DNA of 9,590 bases from DATHGT01 sp035317605 (GTDB lineage Bacteria > Methylomirabilota > Methylomirabilia > Rokubacteriales > CSP1-6): assembly GCA_035317605.1 (NCBI GenBank), contig DATHGT010000300.1, forward strand, positions 1-9,590. Reading direction: 5' to 3'. Each line of letters opens with the position of its first letter. Position 1 is the stretch's first letter. The translations under genes were made by a program, and so were the position numbers. The notes under the pieces were generated by a model, which worked only from the letters and a program-made list of their open reading frames with translations, was not told where the DNA came from and did not search any database. Below are positions 1 to 6,498 of the stretch, one piece after another.

Positions 1-1
1 G

Positions 2-205
2 CACAGCCTCTGCGCGCATCCGTTCCCGGGCCGAAATCTCGAAACCGTCGTCTCCGTGATCGGTGACTTGACGAATCGCGAGCTGCACGCGAGCAAGGGC
101 GCGCCCTGCCGCGCGCCCTACGCCACCTATACGATCGCGACGTGCCGGACCGGCGCGCTGTCCGTCACCGTCCGCGACGACTTCCAGCCCGCCTTCAGCG
201 AGTAG
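2..205 (+). CDS. C-terminal end of an unrecognised protein (5' truncated)
   Basis: A frame open from the window edge reads 67 codons to a TAG at 203-205, so only the C-terminus of a forward gene is visible. I do not recognise the family. The tail has two cysteines (about visible residues 37 and 50) in a Tyr/Thr/Ala-rich stretch and ends TVRDDFQPAFSE. Codon third positions are mostly G or C, as in the neighbouring real genes, which supports coding. It ends about 50 bases before the convergent DUF3617 gene, with a GC-rich stem-loop in between. The paired cysteines would fit an exported protein, but this is only a guess. The start, length and function lie outside the window. Confidence 0.5.
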   Translation, partial: HSLCAHPFPGRNLETVVSVIGDLTNRELHASKGAPCRAPYATYTIATCRTGALSVTVRDDFQPAFSE

Positions 206-226
206 AGCCCCGCCTCGACCGCCTCA

Positions 227-251
227 CGTCGCGGCGATCAGCGCCGCGTCG
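227..251. terminator. GC-rich stem-loop between convergent genes
   Basis: CGCGGCG at 230-236 pairs perfectly with CGCCGCG at 242-248 around a 5-base loop. After one T-T mismatch, two further pairs (227-228 with 250-251) extend the stem. It lies between the stop of the forward gene at 205 and the stop of the reverse gene at 257, where a bidirectional terminator is expected. There is no T-tract on either side, so intrinsic termination is not certain. It could instead be a barrier or transcript-end stabilising hairpin. Confidence 0.45.
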
Positions 252-256
252 CTGGA

Positions 257-853
257 CTACTTGGCGGGTGCGCCGTGTGAGCCGTGTGACTGTCCCGGCG
301 ACGGGGGAGTGATCGGCTTGATGTCGCCGCAGTCGGGGCCGAGCCATTTCGAGTTGAGGGTCATGCGGGTGGTGCGGGTCTGGCCCTGGACGGCCATGGT
401 GGTGGCGGTCTTGACCGTGTAGCTGTCCGAGCTGTTGAAGTGGGCTTCGCCGTCGGTCTCGGCGGCGGGCTCGCGGCAGCTCGTGTGCCATTTCCACGTG
501 CTGCTGCTGCGAGTCACGTAGTCAGTCGTGCAGGTGCCCTGGTTGCGCTGCCATTGGCTCGGATCGACCGAGTCTTTGCCGAGGCAGATCTTCATGTCGT
601 TCATGTTGCCGCCGCTCATGTCGACCCCGCGCTGCTTCATCATGGCCTCGATCTGCTTGCGCTGCTCGGGCGGCATGTTCTTGAGGTGCTCGCTCATGTC
701 GGGCATCTGGGACTTCTGTCCATCGACCTCGCGCTGGCTCTGGACCTGCCAGAGCCCCGGCTTGATCGGGGGCGCGGTCTGCGCCCGCGCGACTCCGTGG
801 GCACCGGCGACGACGAACATCGTGATCAGTGAGCCGAGGACGATCGAGCGCAT
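257..853 (-). CDS. Exported DUF3617 family protein
   Basis: The 198-residue product has a clear Sec signal peptide: MRS, a hydrophobic core (residues 4-18), and a predicted cut after ARA at residue 24. The mature part starts with the KPGLWQV motif (31-37) typical of DUF3617 proteins. A Met-rich, charged helical stretch (50-87) with PPEQRKQIEAMMKQ is also usual for the family, followed by MKICL. Four cysteines (90, 108, 126, 175) could form two disulfides, consistent with a periplasmic location. The C-terminus is a Pro/Ser/His-rich tail. The start is fixed by the signal peptide and by AGGGAGG at 860-866, six bases upstream of the ATG. No biochemical role is established for the family. It is transcribed divergently from the metallo-hydrolase gene and is probably monocistronic. 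Confidence 0.9.
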   Translation of the reverse strand: MRSIVLGSLITMFVVAGAHGVARAQTAPPIKPGLWQVQSQREVDGQKSQMPDMSEHLKNMPPEQRKQIEAMMKQRGVDMSGGNMNDMKICLGKDSVDPSQWQRNQGTCTTDYVTRSSSTWKWHTSCREPAAETDGEAHFNSSDSYTVKTATTMAVQGQTRTTRMTLNSKWLGPDCGDIKPITPPSPGQSHGSHGAPAK

Positions 854-924
854 AGTGTCCCTCCCTGAAATCGCATAATATCCGCAGTCAGGTCCGAACT
901 CGTCACATGATCGGAGAGCGCGCG
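854..924. promoter_or_regulatory. Divergent intergenic region with candidate promoter
   Basis: This 71-base gap separates two divergent starts, so promoters for both genes should lie here or overlap the coding ends. It holds the ribosome site of the minus gene (860-866) and one AT-rich patch. On the minus strand the patch reads TATTAT (875-880), a fair -10 box that would start transcription about 20 bases before the DUF3617 ATG. On the plus strand the same patch reads TAATAT (876-881). No convincing -35 hexamer is visible at the right distance on either strand. The assignment rests on position and AT content only. Confidence 0.35.
913..918 (+). promoter_or_regulatory. Ribosome binding site that decides the metallo-hydrolase start
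   Basis: GGAGAG lies six bases before the ATG at 925. The in-frame ATG at 907, 18 bases upstream, has no comparable site at a usable distance. The start at 925 is therefore preferred, giving 331 residues instead of 337. Confidence 0.6.
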
Positions 925-1920
925 ATGGATTGTTGCGGCGAAGAGGGCGCGTGGAAGGGCGACGCGAAGTTCGAGTTCAAGCGGGTGGCCGACGGGGTGC
1001 ACGTGGCGGTGGCCCAGCCCGCGTACAAGGTGAACTGCAACACGGCCATCATCGAGGACGACGACGGGGTGATGGTCGTCGACACGCATTCCAAGCCCAC
1101 GGCGGCGCGGGTGATCGTCGAGCACCTGCGCGGGATGACCACCAAGCCCGTGCGCTACGTGGTCAACACGCACTTCCACTGGGACCACTGGCACGGTAAC
1201 GAGGTCTATCCCGCCGCCTACCCGGGCGCCGAGATCGTGACCAACCAGATCACGCGCGAAGCGATGGTGATGAAGGGTTTCAAGCGCATCGGCGATCACC
1301 GGCGCCAGATGCCCGCGGACATCGCCACGCTCGAGGCCGGCGTGGCCGCCGCCAGGGGCGATCAGCGCGCGAAGCTCGAGCGCGAGCTCGCGCTCGCCCG
1401 CGCGTATCTGGCCGAGGTCAACGCGCTGAAGCCCGCGCTGCCCACCATCGCGTTCGAGCAGACCATGAAGCTCTATCGGCGCGGGCGGGAGATCCACCTC
1501 CTGCACCTCGGCCGCGCCCACACCGCGGGCGACGTGTTCGTGTATCTGCCCAAGGAGAAGGTCGTGATCACCGGCGACGCGTTGATCGGCTGGACGCCGT
1601 TCATGGGCGACGGTTATCCGGAAGACTGGGCGGGCACGCTCGACCGGCTGGCCCAGCTCGACTTCACCCACGTCATCATGGGCCACGGCGACGTGGCCGA
1701 TCGCGACTGGCTCAAGGTCTTCCGCGGCTACGTGAGCGACATGGTGGCGGCGGTTCGCGAGGAAGCCGCCACCGGCGCCACCCTCGACGAGGTCAAGCAG
1801 CGGGTGACCGCGAAGCTCGCGCCCGTGTACGAGAAGCCGTTCTCGGCGTACGGCGACTATCGGCCGTGGCGCGCGGGCCTGGCCGCCAACGTCGAGCGCA
1901 CGTTCGCGATGGTGAGCTGA
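925..1920 (+). CDS. MBL-fold metallo-hydrolase
   Basis: The 331-residue protein carries the full metallo-beta-lactamase signature: HxHxDH at H83, H85, D87, H88 (followed by W-H90), a third-site His in HTAGD (H199), the bridging Asp in ITGDAL (D218) and the last His in MGHGD (H254). It should bind two metal ions, probably zinc, and hydrolyse an ester, thioester, lactone or amide. A charged helical insertion (about 110-168) lies between the HxHxDH strand and H199. The GYPEDWAGTLDRL segment after D218 recalls the SoxH/quinoprotein-relay branch of the fold. There is no signal peptide, so it is probably cytosolic. The N-terminus has a Cys-Cys pair (residues 3-4), unusual but of unknown meaning. 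The substrate cannot be read from sequence. It sits 170 bases before hyuA on the same strand, but a hairpin element separates the two. Confidence 0.9.
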   Translation: MDCCGEEGAWKGDAKFEFKRVADGVHVAVAQPAYKVNCNTAIIEDDDGVMVVDTHSKPTAARVIVEHLRGMTTKPVRYVVNTHFHWDHWHGNEVYPAAYPGAEIVTNQITREAMVMKGFKRIGDHRRQMPADIATLEAGVAAARGDQRAKLERELALARAYLAEVNALKPALPTIAFEQTMKLYRRGREIHLLHLGRAHTAGDVFVYLPKEKVVITGDALIGWTPFMGDGYPEDWAGTLDRLAQLDFTHVIMGHGDVADRDWLKVFRGYVSDMVAAVREEAATGATLDEVKQRVTAKLAPVYEKPFSAYGDYRPWRAGLAANVERTFAMVS

Positions 1921-1925
1921 TGGAG

Positions 1926-2056
1926 CTCGGGGAATTGGTTGACGTCTCACGGCGGGGGTCGGCTGGCCTGGGTCCTCAAAAAGAGGAGCTGCGCTCCTCT
2001 TTTCTGCGAAATCGGCGCTCGACCCCCGACGCGAGCCCGTCAACCAATTCCGCGAG
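1926..2056. repeat. 131-bp long imperfect inverted repeat (possible MITE-like or structured intergenic element)
   Basis: The two arms fold back on each other almost continuously. CTCG 1926-1929 pairs with 2053-2056. After one G-G mismatch, 1931-1944 (GGAATTGGTTGACG) pairs perfectly with 2038-2051. After a small internal loop, CTC-A-CG at 1946-1951 pairs with 2030-2035 apart from one A-C mismatch. CGGGGGTCG 1953-1961 then pairs perfectly with 2020-2028. The apical region (1962-2019) holds a separate perfect hairpin at 1979-2003. The element fills nearly the whole space between the metallo-hydrolase stop and the hyuA ribosome site. I see no transposase and no target-site duplication at its edges. 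It may be a small non-autonomous element, a dispersed intergenic repeat, or an RNA structure in the hyuA leader. Confidence 0.75.
1979..2003. terminator. Perfect intrinsic-terminator-type hairpin
   Basis: AAAAGAGGAGC at 1979-1989 pairs with GCTCCTCTTTT at 1993-2003 over 11 bp with a TGC loop. The stem ends in four A-T pairs, so each strand reads a GC-rich stem followed by T residues, the form of a bidirectional intrinsic terminator. It lies 58 bases after the metallo-hydrolase stop and 88 before the hyuA ATG. It therefore probably ends the upstream transcript, and would attenuate hyuAB if any promoter lies upstream of it. Confidence 0.7.
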
Positions 2057-2078
2057 AATCATTAGTGGCTCACCGGTC

Positions 2079-2083
2079 AGGAG
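2079..2083 (+). promoter_or_regulatory. Ribosome binding site that decides the hyuA start
   Basis: AGGAG lies seven bases before the ATG at 2091. The hyuA frame stays open upstream through the inverted repeat to before 1920, so the start has to be chosen by this site and by family homology. The protein from 2091 begins MAGTLAIDVGGTFTD, exactly where the family usually starts. Confidence 0.8.
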
Positions 2084-2090
2084 TCAGCTG

Positions 2091-4154
2091 ATGGCGGGGA
2101 CGCTGGCTATCGACGTCGGCGGGACGTTCACCGACATCACGTTCGCCGACGCCGTCACCGGCGAGAGCTGGGTGGCCAAGACGCCGTCGACGCCGAGCGA
2201 TCTGGCGGCCGGCTTCATCGCCGCCGTCCGCAAGGCGCTGACGCTCGCCGGGCGCGGCCCGTCCGACGTGCTGCGCGTGCTGCACGGAACCACTACGGCG
2301 ACCAACGCGATCCTCGAGGGCAAGACGCCACCGACCGCGCTGGTCACCACGGCCGGCTTCAAGTACGTGCTGGAGATCGGGCGCCACGACATCCCGCGCC
2401 ACGGCAATCTCTATGGGTGGAGCAAGCCCGTCCGCCCCATCACGCCCGACCGTGTGTTCGAGGTGAGGGAGCGGCTCGACGCCGACGGTGGCGTGCTGCA
2501 AGCGCTCGACGAGGACGAGGCGCGCGCGGTGGCGCGCCAGCTCGCCCAGCTCGGCGTGCCCTCGGTCGCGGTGGTCTTCCTGCACTCCTACGCCAACCCG
2601 AGTCACGAGCAACGGATGCAGGCGATCCTCCGGGAGGAGTATCCCGAGGCGCTGGTGTCGCTATCGTCGGAAGTCCTGCCCCAGTTCCGCGAGTTCGAGC
2701 GGACGATGGCCACCGCGCTGAACGCCGCGGTGATGCCGCCGGTCAGCCGCTACGTCGGCGTGCTGCGCGACGCTCTCGACCAAGACGGTGTACGCGCTCC
2801 GCTCCTGATCATGAAGTCCGACGGCGGCGTCACCAGCGCGGCCACCTGCGTGCGCCAGCCCGTGCAGACCGTGCTGTCCGGTCCCGCCGCGGGAGTGATC
2901 GGCGCCATCGGCATCGCGCGCGCGGCGGAGTTTTCCGACATCATCTCGATCGACGTCGGCGGCACCAGCGCCGACATCTGCCTCGTGCGGGACGGGCGTC
3001 CGGAGATCACCAAGGACGGCTCCGTCGGCGCGTTTCCGCTGAAGCTGCCGATCATCGACATCAACACGATCGGCGCCGGCGGCGGCAGCATCGCTCTGGC
3101 GGCAGGAGGTCGCCTCACGGTCGGACCACGCAGCGCCGGTGCCGAGCCCGGGCCCGTGTGCTACCGCCGCGGCGGCACCGAGCCCACCGTCACCGATGCC
3201 CACCTGGTGCTCGGACGCATTCCGGCGGCGCTGCTCGGCGGCGAGCTTCCGCTCGACGCGGGCTCCGCGCGCGCCGCGATCGACTCACGCATCGCGCGTC
3301 CGCTGAAGCTCGATCTCGACGAGGCGGCGGCCGGCATCGTGGAGATCGCCGACAACAACATGGCCCGCGCGATCCGCACGGTCTCGGTCGGGCGCGGACA
3401 CGACCCCCGGCGCTTCGCGCTGATCGCGTTCGGCGGCGCCGGCCCCCTCCACGCGTGCCGGCTCGCCGAGCTGCTCGATATCCCGACCGTGATCATTCCT
3501 CCGCGGCCGGGCGTGCTCTCCACGTGGGGACTGCTCGACACCGACATCCGCACCTCGTTCTCGCGCACCGCCGGCCCCGCCGCGCGGCGGGCGACGAGTG
3601 ACGGCGGCGACCCCGCTGAGGTCGAGGCCACCTGGGTCGACTTGGAATCCCAGGCCCGCGCGTGGCTCGACGGCGAGCAGGTCCCGCGCGAGCGCCAGCG
3701 TCTGGAGCGCTCGGCCGACCTCAGATATCAGCACCAGAGCTTCGAGCTGACGTGTCCGCTCGGCGAAGGCTCGGTGACTCGAGAGCGGCTGGCCGCGCTC
3801 GTGGCGACGTTCCATCGCGAGCATCGCCGGCTCTACACGTACGATCTGCCGTCGGCGACGGTGGAGCTGGTCAATCTGCGCGTGACCGCCATCGGTCAGC
3901 TGCCCCAGCGCGCGCGGCCGGCCGCGACCACGAGCGGCGGCGATGCCGCCAGCGCGCGCGTGGGCCAGCGCGACGTATATTTCGCGCGCGGCGGGCGAAC
4001 GCCGACGCCCTGTTACGCGCGCGCCAAGCTCACGGCCGGCATGACCTTCGCCGGCCCGGCGCTGGTCGATCAGGAAGACGCGACCACGCTCGTCGCCCCC
4101 GGCTTCCACGCGCGGGTCGACCACGCGCTCAACATCGTCTTGAGGTTGCGATGA
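2091..4154 (+). CDS. hyuA: Hydantoinase/oxoprolinase family protein, HyuA subunit
   Basis: At 687 residues it has the usual length for HyuA. The N-terminal hydantoinase/oxoprolinase domain (about 4-185) opens with the nucleotide-binding loop IDVGGTFTD (7-15) and has HGTTTATNAILEG (65-77). The central hydantoinase A domain (about 200-490) repeats the ATPase loop as IDVGGTSAD (287-295). It also has GAGGGSIA (328-335), the GPRSAGAEPGPVCY block (345-358) and FGGAGPLHA (447-455). The C-terminal domain (about 505-685) has LRYQHQSFEL and FHREHRRLYTY. This family couples ATP hydrolysis, through a phosphorylated intermediate, to opening a cyclic amide (hydantoins, 5-oxoproline, lactams) or to ketone carboxylation, acting with HyuB in the cytosol. 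The ring substrate cannot be told from sequence. Its TGA overlaps the hyuB ATG, so the two are translationally coupled. Confidence 0.95.
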   Translation: MAGTLAIDVGGTFTDITFADAVTGESWVAKTPSTPSDLAAGFIAAVRKALTLAGRGPSDVLRVLHGTTTATNAILEGKTPPTALVTTAGFKYVLEIGRHDIPRHGNLYGWSKPVRPITPDRVFEVRERLDADGGVLQALDEDEARAVARQLAQLGVPSVAVVFLHSYANPSHEQRMQAILREEYPEALVSLSSEVLPQFREFERTMATALNAAVMPPVSRYVGVLRDALDQDGVRAPLLIMKSDGGVTSAATCVRQPVQTVLSGPAAGVIGAIGIARAAEFSDIISIDVGGTSADICLVRDGRPEITKDGSVGAFPLKLPIIDINTIGAGGGSIALAAGGRLTVGPRSAGAEPGPVCYRRGGTEPTVTDAHLVLGRIPAALLGGELPLDAGSARAAIDSRIARPLKLDLDEAAAGIVEIADNNMARAIRTVSVGRGHDPRRFALIAFGGAGPLHACRLAELLDIPTVIIPPRPGVLSTWGLLDTDIRTSFSRTAGPAARRATSDGGDPAEVEATWVDLESQARAWLDGEQVPRERQRLERSADLRYQHQSFELTCPLGEGSVTRERLAALVATFHREHRRLYTYDLPSATVELVNLRVTAIGQLPQRARPAATTSGGDAASARVGQRDVYFARGGRTPTPCYARAKLTAGMTFAGPALVDQEDATTLVAPGFHARVDHALNIVLRLR

Positions 4155-6010
4155 CGACATTCGATCCGCTCGCCTCGCCCGGCGGGGCCCCAGCCCCGCG
4201 ACGTGCTGCGGCTCGCACGCCCCGCGTCGACCCCATCACGCTCGAGATCGTCCGCGGCAGCCTCGCCTCGACCGTCCGCGAGATGGAGCTCCTGATGGAA
4301 CGGTGCGCGATGTCGCCGTTCATCAAGGAGAAGAAGGACTACTTCGTGGGCGTCTTCGACGTGACCGGCCGCATCGTCGCCTGTCACATCTCGGGCAGCG
4401 GGCCCGGCATGCTGGTGCCGATCCTGCGCGAGTACCCGCTGGAGACCATGCGGCCCGGCGACGTCTACTGGTTCAACGACCCGTATCTCTCCGAGGGCGC
4501 CGTCCAGCATCATCAAGATATGGTCTTCGTGGTGCCGGTGTTCCACGGCGGCCGGCTGGTGGCGTTCACCACGACCTTCGGCCACTACCAGGACATCGGC
4601 GGCACCCGCGCCGGCAGCATCTCGCCCCACTCGACCGAGATCTACCACGAGGGCGTGCTGGTGCCGCCCGTGCGCATCGTGCGTGAGGGCCAGCTCAACG
4701 AGGAGGCGTACCGGATCTTCCTGCGCAACTCACGCCTGCCCGACATGGTGGAGGGTGACACGCGGGCGATGATGGCCTCCTGCCATCTCGCCGAGAGTCG
4801 CTTGGTCGAGCTGTTCGCGCGCTACGGCACCGACACCGTATTGGCCGCCTTCGATCAGTGCATCGACGCCACCGCGGAGCGGGCGCGGGCGCTGTTCCTC
4901 GGCATGATCCCCGAGGGCTCGTGGAGCTTTCACGACTTCCTCGACAACGACGGCGGCACCGACTCGCGACCCTACCGCGTCCATCTCACGCTGAGCCGGT
5001 CCGGGGACGTGGTGACGCTCGACGGCTCCGGCTCGGACGATCAGGCGCGCGGCCCGATCAACTTCGTGACCAACCCCGGCCTCCTGCGCATCGCCTTCGG
5101 CCGCTATCTGCAGATGCTCGAGCCCGACCTCGACGTGAACCAGGGGCTGCTCCAGAACCTCGACCACTGGATCGCCCGCGAGGGCAGCCTGCTCAACCCG
5201 CGCTTCCCCGCGCCGCTCGGCATGCGCGCCAACACCCGCTTCCGCGTGATGTCCTGCATCTTCGGCGCGCTCGCCCAGGCCAACGGCGGCCAGGTCCCCG
5301 CGGGATCCCCGGTGTACGTGCTGTATTACTTCCGCGGGTGGGACGAGGAGCGCCGGCGCCCGATTCTCTGCATCGAGGGCCTCGGCGTCGGCCTCGGCGC
5401 CCGTCCGTTCGCCGACGGCGTCGACGTGATCTACTACATCGCCCAGGAGAACTATCCGGTCGAGTACGTCGAGCGCGATTTCCCGCTCCGGGTGGAGCGC
5501 TACGCGGTGCGTCCCGACTCGGGCGGCCCCGGCTATCACCGCGGCGGTACCGGGGTGGTCCGCGACGTCCGCGTGCTCTGCGAGCGCGCCGAGGTCGCCA
5601 CCCGCATGGAGAACACGCTGGTGGCGCCCTACGGCGTGCTCGGCGGACGCGCCGGGCGTACCGGCCGCGTGGTGCTGAACCCCGGCACGCCGGACGAGCG
5701 CGAGCTGCCCGGTCAGGGCGATGGGGTCGTGGTCAAGCGCGGCGATCTGCTCCGCTTCGAGACCTGCGGCGGTGGCGGCTGGGGCGACCCGCTCACCCGC
5801 GATCCCATGCGCGTCCGCCAGGACGTCGCCCGCGGCTTCATCACCGCCCGCGGCGCGCTCGACGACTACGGCGTCGCCCTCGACCCCGCGACGCTCGAGA
5901 TCGACAAGCAGGCGACCGACGAGGAGCGTGCCCGCCGCGCCGGCGACACGTCCCTCATCGACCGCGGCCCCGGCTTCGAGGAGGCCGAAGCGCGCTGGCG
6001 CGCGCGATAG
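4151..6010 (+). CDS. hyuB: Hydantoinase/oxoprolinase family protein, HyuB subunit
   Basis: The 619-residue protein is one hydantoinase B domain (about 26-575) with a non-conserved Pro/Ala/Arg-rich N-terminus (1-25) and a charged tail. Family blocks in order: MSPFIKEKKDYFVGVFD (54-70), HISGSGPGM (79-87), GDVYWFNDPY (103-112), a QHHQD segment (119-123), GHYQDIGG (144-151), GDTRAMMASCHLAESR (202-217), GPINFVTNPG (301-310), GMRANTRFRVMSC (357-369), PDSGGPGYHRGGTG (455-468) and TCGGGGWGDP (538-547). With HyuA it should form the catalytic heteromer. The ATG at 4151 overlaps the hyuA stop (ATGA), and TTGAGG at 4140-4145 serves as ribosome site. No gamma subunit like that of acetone carboxylase follows, which argues against that activity. 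The substrate is unknown. Confidence 0.95.
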   Translation: MTTFDPLASPGGAPAPRRAAARTPRVDPITLEIVRGSLASTVREMELLMERCAMSPFIKEKKDYFVGVFDVTGRIVACHISGSGPGMLVPILREYPLETMRPGDVYWFNDPYLSEGAVQHHQDMVFVVPVFHGGRLVAFTTTFGHYQDIGGTRAGSISPHSTEIYHEGVLVPPVRIVREGQLNEEAYRIFLRNSRLPDMVEGDTRAMMASCHLAESRLVELFARYGTDTVLAAFDQCIDATAERARALFLGMIPEGSWSFHDFLDNDGGTDSRPYRVHLTLSRSGDVVTLDGSGSDDQARGPINFVTNPGLLRIAFGRYLQMLEPDLDVNQGLLQNLDHWIAREGSLLNPRFPAPLGMRANTRFRVMSCIFGALAQANGGQVPAGSPVYVLYYFRGWDEERRRPILCIEGLGVGLGARPFADGVDVIYYIAQENYPVEYVERDFPLRVERYAVRPDSGGPGYHRGGTGVVRDVRVLCERAEVATRMENTLVAPYGVLGGRAGRTGRVVLNPGTPDERELPGQGDGVVVKRGDLLRFETCGGGGWGDPLTRDPMRVRQDVARGFITARGALDDYGVALDPATLEIDKQATDEERARRAGDTSLIDRGPGFEEAEARWRAR

Positions 6011-6011
6011 G

Positions 6012-6058
6012 GGAACCGGCCATTGGACGAAGGTCCACTATGTTATTCGACCGGTTCC
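6012..6058. terminator. Nested stem-loop just after hyuB
   Basis: GGAACCGG at 6012-6019 pairs with CCGGTTCC at 6051-6058. Inside it, TGGAC 6024-6028 pairs with GTCCA 6033-6037 around a 4-base loop. It begins one base after the hyuB stop. No T-tract follows, so it may be a weak or Rho-assisted terminator, a 3'-end stabiliser, or an operator-like palindrome for a downstream gene. Confidence 0.4.
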
Positions 6059-6073
6059 GTGTAACGTGGTGAC

Positions 6074-6325
6074 ATGGCTATCAAACCGTCTATCAAAGCA
6101 CGGCCAAATCCGCCGTCCCGGATCAGACATCTCGATCGTGACGGCCGGGTGATCTCTCCCGACACGGGGGTGGCTTGGCGCGTCGTTCTTGGCGACCGCG
6201 GCCGCGTCGACCCCGCCGCGGAATACCTCTTCTGCGCTCCGGATTTTCTCTTCCCCATCGCTGACGTCGGCGCCCGCGCGCTCCGCCTGGAGCGCGATTA
6301 CCGAGATTCGCCCGCTCGCGTCTAA
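6074..6325 (+). CDS. Doubtful small hypothetical protein
   Basis: An 83-codon frame starts with ATG after GTGGTGAC, a weak ribosome site, and ends in TAA. Third codon positions are mostly C or G except in the first 25 codons, which use A and T more freely. The product is basic at its N-terminus (MAIKPSIKARPNPPSR) and has a short hydrophobic patch (YLFCAPDFLFPIADV). There is no signal peptide, transmembrane helix or motif I recognise. The opposite strand is also open over much of this region, so coding is not certain. It could be a decayed gene fragment. Confidence 0.25.
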   Translation: MAIKPSIKARPNPPSRIRHLDRDGRVISPDTGVAWRVVLGDRGRVDPAAEYLFCAPDFLFPIADVGARALRLERDYRDSPARV

Positions 6326-6448
6326 CACGCTCGCGGAGTGCCTGCCCGACGGATGACGCACGCCGTGCGCGATGCCTGGCGCGCGTCCTCGAACCGCTCG
6401 CGGATCACATCAGCCGGACTCCACCCTGAGTTGAAGCGCGCAGTCCGC

Positions 6449-6481
6449 CGCCGGCCGGGCTTCATGCAAGCCCGGCCGGCG
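6449..6481 (-). terminator. Strong GC-rich hairpin after the secreted-protein gene
   Basis: Positions 6449-6462 pair perfectly with 6468-6481, a 14-bp stem with a CATGC loop. It lies 17 bases beyond the TAG of the minus-strand gene at 6499. No T-run follows on either strand, so it is terminator-like by position and stability rather than a textbook intrinsic terminator. It could also block read-through from hyuAB on the plus strand. Confidence 0.6.
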
Positions 6482-6498
6482 TGCGACGGCGAAGTCGG

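Larger units (their letters stand above)
6011..6498. other. Gene-poor gap between convergent hyuAB and the secreted-protein gene
   Basis: This 488-base stretch has no recognisable gene. It holds the stem-loop after hyuB (6012-6058), a locally AT-richer patch (about 6020-6115), a doubtful 83-codon forward frame (6074-6325), about 120 bases in which I see nothing, and the strong hairpin at 6449-6481. No RNA gene, att site or insertion-sequence remnant is visible. Confidence 0.5.

Noticed and set aside
826..2043. Long open frame of about 405 codons on the minus strand, antisense to the metallo-hydrolase gene
   Set aside because: The product is a His/Arg/Val/Gly-rich composition typical of an antisense shadow in GC-rich DNA. 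The plus-strand frame has a complete catalytic motif set.
1866..2090. N-terminal extension of HyuA through the inverted repeat, including an ATG at 1920-1922 overlapping the metallo-hydrolase stop
   Set aside because: The frame is open, but the extension encodes low-complexity residues from a palindrome. The family begins at the MAGTLAIDVGGT segment, and a strong ribosome site precedes the ATG at 2091.
3662..4150. Upstream extension of the HyuB frame inside hyuA
   Set aside because: The extension is Arg/Ala-rich out-of-frame translation of hyuA. The ATGA overlap at 4151 and family homology fix the start.
4858..6072. Large forward frame overlapping hyuB in another phase
   Set aside because: It translates to Arg/Pro-rich sequence without domains and lies fully over conserved HyuB codons.
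6038..6361. Minus-strand frame of about 107 codons in the gap after hyuB
   Set aside because: No ribosome site, no recognisable motif, and it overlaps the equally doubtful plus-strand frame. Neither strand gives clear coding evidence.
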